From Agrypnia vestita (lineage: Eukaryota; Arthropoda; Insecta; Trichoptera; Phryganeidae), in the NCBI GenBank assembly GCA_016648135.1, contig JADDOH010000144.1:1-64000 (forward strand): DNA of 64,000 bases, read 5' to 3'. A program made the position numbers and the translations under genes. Under the pieces are notes generated by a model that made no database searches, was not told the DNA's origin, and saw only the letters and a program-made list of their open reading frames with translations. How positions within the stretch are numbered: the stretch's first letter is position 1; each line of letters opens with the position of its first letter. This document shows positions 57,460 through 64,000 of this stretch, piece after piece.

Positions 57460-57625
57460 TAGCAGGAAGGCAATCGGCTATCGCCGATTGCTTACTGCTA
57501 GGCCCTGCGGGCAGCTATTGTGGCCGCTTCGCGGCCAATGATGGACGCTATGCGGCCAATTGTGTGCTATGCAGTAAACACAATTGTTTACCTATGCCTA
57601 CGTCAGCCGCTTCGCGGCCAGTTGT
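57460..57625. repeat. GC-rich hairpin cluster
   Basis: Hairpin 1: AAGGCAATCGGC-TATC-GCCGATTGCTT, extended by AGCAG/CTGCT. Then GGCCCTGCGGGC, TGGCCGC-TTC-GCGGCCA, a damaged version GACGCTATGCGGCC, the AATTGTGT/ACACAATT arms, and a further GCCGC-TTC-GCGGC. Three related GGCCGC-TTC-GCGGCC units within 100 bp suggest a small repeated structural motif. Confidence 0.8.
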
Positions 57626-57904
57626 ATCTGGCAAATTTCCAATTTTAATTACGGGTAGTTTAGATATAATTAAGACAAAGTATTTATTCAGTATTTCTAA
57701 CCGATTAATAAGTCAGAGCGGAGTTTTAAAATTAGCCATCATATTAAAAAACGTGGTCCATTCCAAATCCTGAACATTATTTTCGTATTTATCAGGATAT
57801 TCTTGCACTAAATTTAACGTTGTTCTGTATGTCCTCATATTATTAATGTTCTGGAAAATATAAATTATCACTTCCGAAACACGAAATTCTAACCTGAAAG
57901 ACAT

Positions 57905-58425
57905 GAAAAAGTCAGTTAAATGTCATACATAATTATGTACTGCTCCGTAATCTAAAATCCGCGTCTTGATTCATTTCATTCACTATTATATAACATTTTT
58001 CTAACTAAAATTAGCTTTTTAAAGCGATAAATAGTTTAAAGCGAAAACGTAAATAGCTGTCATCGCTCCAATATGGTGCCGAACGGCCGAACTGACAGCA
58101 GTGACAGCTTTACATAACCAAAAATAGATATGGCGAAATTTACAAATAATTTTGAAACACAAATATGTATATCAAAAATTAATAAACGTGTATAAATATT
58201 AAGTTACATTATTTTTATAAGTGATTAATTTTATTTTACGTGTATAATATTTCTACATATTAACTATTATCTGCATGTTTCTAAAACAATCCATACTTCT
58301 CGCTACTTTATACGATTTCGCCATTTGTTTTTGTTTAAGTGGCAACACAAATTATCCGGAGACAGACAACATTAGTTAGCATAATTAATATGTAGATGTT
58401 TTGAAACGGTGTGATTTCCAGGCTC
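57905..58425. other. AT-rich stretch, nothing recognised
   Basis: No ORF, repeat end or RNA motif recognised. Confidence 0.45.
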
Positions 58426-58429
58426 ACCT

Positions 58430-58730
58430 TGCGTGTAGGTACCTACCGAATATTTCATTCCCCGCAAGCGTGTTTGGGAATGCTCCCATGCGCCGCGGAT
58501 CGATACAGCTCCAACCCCGTTGCAGTTGGGGTAGTATGATTGCGTTGCATCCACGAGTGGTGTGGTAATAATGTATATTGCGAGGGGGTGGCCGACAGGG
58601 TGAACCAAAGGTCAGCAGATCATGACGTCATGGAAACGGAACATTCTGATTCTTGGAAAATGCTGCTTGAAAATAATGCGCACTGGTTTCAAAAATACGC
58701 AATTACTAAAAATAGCAAGAACTTCTAAAT
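58430..58730. other. GC-richer island with possible exon-like ORF
   Basis: The plus-strand frame 58540-58728 (DHDVMETEHSDSWKMLLE, NNAHWFQKYAITKNSKNF, stop) has protein-like composition. It is preceded by CCCCGTTGCAG, a weak acceptor-like site, but an in-frame stop lies immediately before the frame and no homology is recognised. A 78-codon minus ORF overlaps. Unresolved. Confidence 0.2.
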
Positions 58731-58734
58731 ATTT

Positions 58735-59595
58735 ATTTTTCATGTTATGACATTTTTTTTAAAGTTCATGAAAATAAATTTCTAGTTCAATTAAAATTAA
58801 TATTTTTCTTTTACTTTTACTATCTCATGAATATTTTCTCATTTTTTTCATACCTTCCTTCTGAAATAATGTAGACAATACGTTTTACTTACTGTATTTG
58901 TATTTAATGCCATTTATATATACGTAGGTAATGCAAACATGGAATGAATACAAACGTTATATTATTACATCGTTAAAATAAAATCATTTCATCTTTCGTC
59001 ACATGTCATTAAAACTCCCACAATCTTATACCCGAAACGTAAAAAAGTATGATATTAATATCCTTAATAATACTGTTATTTCATAAAGTTCGTAAAATCT
59101 TAATATCCATTAATTGTATATTTTCTACCAACATATATGGAAAATATTTTGTATAATTGCATCTTTTGGTAATTATTTCGTATAAAAGATAACAATTTAA
59201 TTTGTATTTATGCCTTGAAGAAGCAACAAATTTAGTTCTGAAGTTTGTTTTCAAATAATGAGAACTAAGATCAAAATGTTGTTTAAATTTATTCTTTGAT
59301 TATTTTGTTTTGGCTTGGCATAAAATCATACTAAAAATGAAGGGAGGAATATAAAATCTGAATTAAGTACAGGTTATTTACAAATTGTGATACATTAAAT
59401 AGATAACGGATTAGTTAAGAAGGTATATGAAGAAACCATTTAAAAAATTAAATCATTTATTTAAATCTTAAACAATCAATTAGATCAATTATACTAATAA
59501 CAAGTAATTATTTATTTGTTCCTAGTTTTTTGTGACAGTGTTTAAATTACATTTTTAGAATTTCAGGAGCATTCTAGAGGCTTTGAGCAGAAAAG
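58735..59595. other. AT-rich stretch, nothing recognised
   Basis: No coding or repeat features seen. Confidence 0.5.
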
Positions 59596-59650
59596 TAATT
59601 ATAATTAAACTAGTTAACCTTTCTTTACACCACTAAAATTCATTTGGTAA

Positions 59651-59690
59651 AACCAACCGGTTTCGAGAACGACGTTCCTTCATCAGGGTA
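59651..59690 (-). ncRNA. Hammerhead ribozyme motif
   Basis: Minus strand: stem I ACC/GGT, CTGATGA (59686-59680), A, stem II GGAACG...TTCTC (imperfect), GAAA (59664-59661), stem III AC-CG-GT, T cleavage base. The core is canonical but stem II is weakened. Confidence 0.72.
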
Positions 59691-59702
59691 TACTTAATAC
59701 TG

Positions 59703-59761
59703 TATTAGTATACCCTGATGAAGGAACGTCGTATTAAGTATACCCTGATGAAGGAACGTCG
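59703..59761 (+). repeat. 30-bp tandem duplication of a hammerhead half
   Basis: TATTAGTATACCCTGATGAA, then GGAACGTCG, is repeated immediately with one extra A. The first copy lacks the second half of stem II and the GAAA, so only the second can fold. Confidence 0.85.
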
Positions 59762-59780
59762 TTTCCGAAACCAGTTGGTT
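59741..59780 (+). ncRNA. Hammerhead ribozyme motif
   Basis: Stem I ACC, CTGATGA (59745-59751), A, stem II GGAA/TTCC with loop CGTCGT, GAAA (59767-59770), stem III AC-CA-GT, T cleavage base, GGT closing stem I. All core bases are canonical. The cleavage triplet GUU is usually less efficient than GUC. Confidence 0.78.
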
Positions 59781-60377
59781 TTACCAAATGAATTTTAGTG
59801 GTGTAAATAAAGTTAACTAGTTTAATTATATTCATAATGAATTACCACAAAGTAATAGCAAAATACAACAGTAGAAAAGTAATTACTTTATTCGGTACCC
59901 TATCTAGCACACTAAATAATCACTTAATTATACTTGGATTAATATATAAATAATATGCAATAGTGCGAAAATAAAATTCAGTTGAATAACTTCGATTAAA
60001 TAAAATACGGATAAAAAGTGAGAGACAAATTAGTTTTCTTCTTAACAGTATTCCACATATCATGCACACGCTTTTAAAATATTTTGTGTATCAGTTATTT
60101 TCTCTTTGCGGTTTATAATTTTCTTGTTTATCTTATGTTTTTTTTATATATATTATTATAGCTTATCTTAACACATGTAAGGCTACAGTTGATATTTTGG
60201 CAGTTGTTTATTTGATGTGATTAAAAATAATATTTTTGTGCCAAAATTTGTGTGTTTTGAAATAAAATAGTTTGTTATTAATATTATTAATATTATTAAT
60301 ATTTAAAGCATTAACTTTGTGGTTAAACATTATAACAGATTGTTAGTTAACTTTCTAAAAACCACTACCAGATTTTA

Positions 60378-60419
60378 GATCTATCGGTTTCGAGACGTAC
60401 CCGTCTCTTCGTCAGGACC
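60378..60419 (-). ncRNA. Hammerhead ribozyme motif, stem III damaged
   Basis: Minus strand: GGTC (stem I), CTGACGA (60415-60409), A, stem II GAGACG-GGTA-CGTCTC (perfect), GAAA, then CCGATA where the partner has CCGGTA: one G-to-A breaks the two-pair stem III. Stem I closes GGTC/GATC with a wobble. Confidence 0.75.
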
Positions 60420-60638
60420 AACACTACACCACTACATTCCCAACACAATACACCTCAACCATAGTATTGTTACACTTATACCAATAATTGATCACATGCG
60501 TGTTAGTCTTGTCAGGGCATGTTTGTCAGTGCATGTTTGTCCCTGACAAGACTCACACGCATGTGATCAATTATTGGTGGAAGTGTAATAATACTATGGT
60601 TGAGGTGTGTAGAGTTGTGAATGTAGTGGTGTAGTGTT

Positions 60639-60680
60639 GGTCCTGACGAAGAGATGGGTACGTCTCGAAACCGGTAGACC
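60639..60680 (+). ncRNA. Complete minimal type I hammerhead ribozyme
   Basis: Stem I GGTC (60639-60642) pairs with GACC (60677-60680). Core CTGACGA at 60643-60649, one extra A, stem II GAGATG-GGTA-CGTCTC (six pairs, one wobble), GAAA at 60667-60670, stem III AC-CG-GT, then A at 60676 as the cleavage base (GUA). Every canonical core position is present. The two-pair stem III is typical of PLE-type minimal hammerheads, which may act as dimers. Self-cleavage is predicted, not shown. Confidence 0.85.
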
Positions 60681-60879
60681 TAAAATCTGGTAGTGGTTTT
60701 TACAAAGTTAACTAACAATCTGTTAAAATAGTTTACTAAGCCTTCATTGAGCGTTGAAGGATTGGACGAAGCAAAAGTGGTACACCAGGGCAGGCGCGTA
60801 AGATATTATCTTAATCTATCCTTTATGCAGAGAAGAAACCGTGCCATGTTAAGTTAATAATAAATGTGAGGAGCTATCG

Positions 60880-61150
60880 CATAGTTTGTGCTGAATTTTT
60901 ATATTCTAAACGTGTAAAGTGTGATTCGGAGTGTATCTATTCCTCGTCACGTTTCCGTACGATTCGCATACTAATATGCGGAAACCGCGTCCCATCCTTC
61001 TAGGCTCAGCTCGAGGCGCCATGATTGGAGGAGCCACCGGCACGCGTCTCGCAGTAAAGGCGACCTGTCAAGAAATATCTTTAAGTAATGTGTGCTTCCT
61101 TCGTGACTGGAATATTCTTAAACATTACTATGAACTAAACGGCGAATAAT
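60880..61150. other. GC-richer island, unrecognised
   Basis: A 72-codon plus ORF (60931-61149) includes ARGAMIGGATGTRLAVKA but matches no family I recognise. CpG-containing. Could be promoter-like or an exon fragment. Confidence 0.25.
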
Positions 61151-61337
61151 GAATTATAAAAAAATTAAATAGAATTTAATAAATTAATAATAGTACCAAG
61201 GGAGGTAAGGTTTGTATTGCAACCCAGGAGAATGTGGAAAACGCCAATGGAGAGACTCTACGAAGAAAGTTTGAACATCCAATGGACCCAAGTAATTGAT
61301 CGGGGAATAAACGAGAAAGGGTTGAAAAAGAACAAAC

Positions 61338-61535
61338 GGGTTGAAAAGTTTTTATTACTCCCTTTCTTTTAACTCGTAGCGTCTGCTTGTTTGCTTGACG
61401 AAAAAAGAAAAAACTTTGGATCGATTTTAACCCTTTTCCCGTGATCCAATCGAGCTGAAACTTTGCAAGCAGACTCGTGGCGATGATCAAAGAGATCTAT
61501 CAAATTTTCGTTAAAAAATTAATAATTATAGTATA
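61338..61535 (-). repeat. Dispersed repeat S, copy 2
   Basis: The reverse complement closely matches 47266-47455. The next 130 bp repeat part of its A/T end (TATAGTATAATTTTGGATTT occurs at about 61530 and again at about 61631), suggesting an adjacent partial copy. Confidence 0.8.
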
Positions 61536-61919
61536 ATTTTGGATTTTTAGAAATTTTTAATTGTTTTTTTGTACAATTTACTAAGTTGTATGGAGATTCC
61601 GACGCATATGGTAGACACTAAACCTGATTATAGTATAATTTTGGATTTTTGGAAATTTTTTATTACTCCCTTTCGTAGCGACGCCCGACCGAAGCCCAAC
61701 GTGTAGGTTAAGTGCCAAACCAGTTTCCACTAGTAAATGAGAAAGGGAGTATGATTAAAGTTTGTTTTTATAAGTATGTATTTATTGTTTTTTTATAAAT
61801 TTATATCACTCCACCCTGTCTTGGAAATCAGAATAAGAATTACGACGTAATAAACGCTGTTCTGAAAATGAAAAATCTCTTCTGCGTTCGTGCACCGGTA
61901 AGATGACAATAAAATGCTA

Positions 61920-62185
61920 CGTTCTTCTCCTGAATGTATATGGACTCTTGGAATGGACATTAAACGAATCCACTATCAAACGTCTGGAGGCATTTGAGGT
62001 GTGGCTTTAGCGACGAACGCTAAAGATCTCCTGGGCTGACGACATTACAAACGTAGTCGTACTAAAACGCATGAATAAGTCAAGAGTGACAACTCTCAAA
62101 TAAAAAGGCTGCATTCTTTTCACATAATCATACACAACTTATTATGCAGGGGAAGATAAGAGGCAGCTGAAGCGTAGGCAGAAAA
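61920..62185 (+). pseudogene. LINE ORF2 tail fragment (family L1e)
   Basis: The plus strand reads LEWTLNESTIKRLEAFEVWL, a stop, RRTLKISWADDITNVVVLKRMN, then AGEDKRQLKRRQ. KRLEAFExWxYRRxLxISW followed by VxxLxRM is a highly recognisable stretch just after the RT domain in insect LINEs. A stop codon inside the EAFExW segment and later breaks make it dead. The RT core is absent. Confidence 0.82.
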
Positions 62186-62189
62186 AGGT

Positions 62190-63120
62190 TTAGAAAAAGT
62201 GACCGAACAAACACGTCATACTTGTTTCCTTCGTGACTCCATATTTTATTCAATACCCATGTATTTTATACCTACATCTTAGAAACTTCTATATTCGAAG
62301 GCCATACACAGTTATATATTTTTGAGCGTATAAAATAAAATACGAGAAATATAAGATTAAGTTTATTACTTTAATAAGCTTAAGGTTTATTTACAGATTT
62401 TGTTTAACGAAATATTGTAAAATAAGTTATTCAAATAATATTTTTATTATACTCAGTCAATTTCATCAATTAATTATTAAACAATATTATCATCAGTTAA
62501 CTAAAAAATATTTTTAATTGATTGGCATTAGAAATCGATCTTTTGACCTTTCAGTCGGCTCGCTGCGAGACTCCCTTACTACGAGATTTACCTACATTTT
62601 TCTAATCGTGGCTTTTAATCCGTATATATTCAATTTTCAATGTTTGGTATTGACGTGTTGCCAATATCAGACCAAAATCAATTTCAATCTTGAAGATCTA
62701 GGGTAAGGCATTTCACCTGTATGGAATATCCATCAAACCAATCTCGAGCAATACATCCCTTCACCCTTTAAGGCTTTTACGCAAATCTTCGAGGATTGGT
62801 TATACTGGAGATCGAAATCTCACACCCAAAACCTTAACCTAACCTTTGGGCTACCCACAATGGGGATAAGTTAGGCATTTTAGAAGCCAACAACGGGGAT
62901 TGAAATGCTAAATATGGTATCTATGTTTTTTGATATTATTTCAATCAAATGAATTTTAGTGCATACTATATTGTAAAATGTTATTGAGAAAATATTTTAT
63001 GTTGCCTTAAAATTTCTCTCAAAATTACTCTGTTTATTTTATGCTTAAAAGTAAATGGATATATTTAAAAAAAAATTAACGGCAAAATATTGTGGCTAGT
63101 CATTTTATAATTATAATTAA
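62190..63120. other. AT-rich stretch, nothing recognised
   Basis: ORF of 62 codons at 62518-62706 without motif. No repeat end recognised. Confidence 0.45.
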
Positions 63121-63124
63121 AATT

Positions 63125-63232
63125 TTAATTAACTTTATTTTTAACCACTTTCACTGCGAAGGAAATTGTATTTTCTGAAACCGGTTGATTTTAAGAAATT
63201 AGCTCAAGTTGTTAAAAACAAAGTTAATTATG
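63125..63232. mobile_element. Inverted-repeat hammerhead element, copy 7
   Basis: Arms TAATTAACTTTATTTTTAACCACTT and, reversed, CATAATTAACTTTGTTTTTAACAACTT flank one hammerhead half. Only about 108 bp, so the second hammerhead has been lost. Confidence 0.72.
63150..63190 (+). ncRNA. Hammerhead remnant lacking core A6
   Basis: CTG-CGA (63154-63159, one base short of CTGACGA), stem II AGGAAAT-TGT-ATTTTCT (seven pairs with one wobble), GAAA (63177-63180), stem III AC-CG-GT, T. Deletion of one core A should abolish activity. Confidence 0.65.
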
Positions 63233-63234
63233 AT

Positions 63235-64000
63235 TTTTCGTCGGGTTTATTTTAAATTAACCTTAATTTATTTTGTGCCAATATTTTCGTTTTTTATGTT
63301 TTTTCACATTGAATATTCCCCCTTTCTCGGAATAATAAGATTTTTGTAAGTGGTGATTGTTATCCCAGAACAAAATAGATGGGATGTATGCGTAACCTTT
63401 CAATGAGACGTGTTAAGATATTTCTCAATCATTTTTGTGGCAATATTAGGTTTTAAACTGGTGACGCTAATTAAGCATGGTAAAAAAATAGAAATAAATT
63501 ATTGTTGAATTTGAAAAACATTTCGTTTTTCATAATTAAATTATAGTAAAATAAAAATATCGATACGAAATTGATGTAAATTCTGACAAAAAACCTGTAG
63601 AGACTAATAGAAAATAAATAAATTTATATTATATGTTTCACTTGGCCTTAAAAGCCATGAACTCTCATTGTGTGAATTAGTTTGTGGTACTTAGCGCCTT
63701 AATTAATTCAATTATTCAATTATTGATCACCATAAATAATCTCTTAAATGTTTTCGTTAAATCCATCACGAAATAATCGATTTAATTTATATTTTTTCCT
63801 CTGCTTGATTTTAAATTGTAAGGTTTCACATGTTTTAATGTATTTTATTTAGATGTATTTTAATACTTTTAACTGTTTTAATGTATTTTATTTAGATATC
63901 GTACCTCAAACTGAAGTTATAATGCCAATCAATGCGATGCTTTAGCGATTTTTTCCAGATTTATATGTGTTTATGAAGTTCTACAAACTTACCTTGTGAA
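63235..64000. other. AT-rich end of window, nothing recognised
   Basis: Short duplicated phrase TGTTTTAATGTATTTTATTTAGAT near 63830-63895. No gene. Confidence 0.45.

Larger units (their letters stand above)
59600..59830. mobile_element. Inverted-repeat hammerhead element, copy 5
   Basis: Arms TATAATTAAACTAGTTAAC, CTTTACACCACTAAAATTCA and TTTGGTAAAACCAACCGG pair almost completely with the right side. Centre at about 59700, followed by a 30-bp tandem duplication that includes CTGATGA. Opposing hammerhead motifs lie one on each arm. No ORF. Confidence 0.88.
60333..60725. mobile_element. Inverted-repeat hammerhead element, copy 6 (best preserved)
   Basis: 393 bp, almost entirely a palindrome: the arms run from TAACAGATTGTTAGTTAACTT inward to TGTCAGGG, leaving a 22-23 nt centre (about 60529-60551). 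Arm mismatches are few. Opposing hammerheads at 60378-60419 (minus) and 60639-60680 (plus). It shares internal blocks with 975-1293. No ORF and no obvious target duplication. Confidence 0.9.

Overview
The window looks like gene-poor, AT-rich nuclear DNA of an insect-like eukaryote. Open reading frames are short and interrupted. Long A/T runs, tRNA-derived SINE copies, LINE ORF2 tails, MITE-like inverted-repeat elements, solo LTRs and Penelope-like element (PLE) remnants are scattered throughout. Short interstitial (GGTTA)n runs match the TTAGG telomere unit common in insects, but the order cannot be fixed. I find no convincing host protein-coding exon, tRNA, rRNA or CRISPR array. The window is best read as intergenic or intronic DNA.

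Layout. At 0.1-1.3 kb are a LINE tail, a MITE copy and two inverted-repeat elements carrying decayed hammerhead ribozymes. At 2-7 kb are SINE copies, a LINE tail (3.2-3.7 kb) and three MITE families. At 8-16 kb are LINE tails at 10.2-10.6 and 13.2-13.6 kb, a SINE at 15.0 kb and a 511-bp MITE with about 60-bp terminal inverted repeats at 15.8 kb. At 19-28 kb are LINE tails, a solo LTR at 23.3-23.8 kb and a 380-bp MITE at 26.0 kb. At 30.3 kb is a small minisatellite. At 34-45 kb are three PLE remnants of distinct sequence: a GIY-YIG tail with a hammerhead-like motif at 34.4-34.9 kb, a 1.5-kb truncated PLE between inverted pseudo-LTRs at 38.3-39.8 kb, and a GIY-YIG tail at 44.3-44.6 kb. At 46.0-46.5 kb is a clean solo LTR with a 4-bp target duplication. 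At 49-53 kb are more LINE tails. At 57.5 kb is a GC-rich hairpin cluster. At 59.6-60.7 kb are two nearly fully palindromic elements, each carrying two head-to-head hammerhead ribozymes. LINE, dispersed-repeat and hammerhead remnants follow to 63.2 kb.

Main theme. At least seven short loci (about 65-390 bp) share an arm motif close to AACTTTgTTTaaACCACT, and all but the most truncated are inverted repeats with one or two type I minimal hammerhead motifs. PLEs are known to carry hammerheads in their pseudo-LTRs, and PLE coding remnants lie in the same window. The small palindromes may therefore be non-autonomous derivatives mobilised by PLE enzymes. One copy (60639-60680) has every canonical core position I can check; another pair (near 1.0-1.25 kb) shares one inactivating core change on both arms.

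Several GC-richer islands with no recognisable repeat (near 4.3, 11.4, 14.3, 16.5, 18.0, 42.3, 51.7, 56.2, 58.5 and 61.0 kb) stand out from the AT-rich background. They are the best places to look for conserved regulatory DNA or unrecognised exons.
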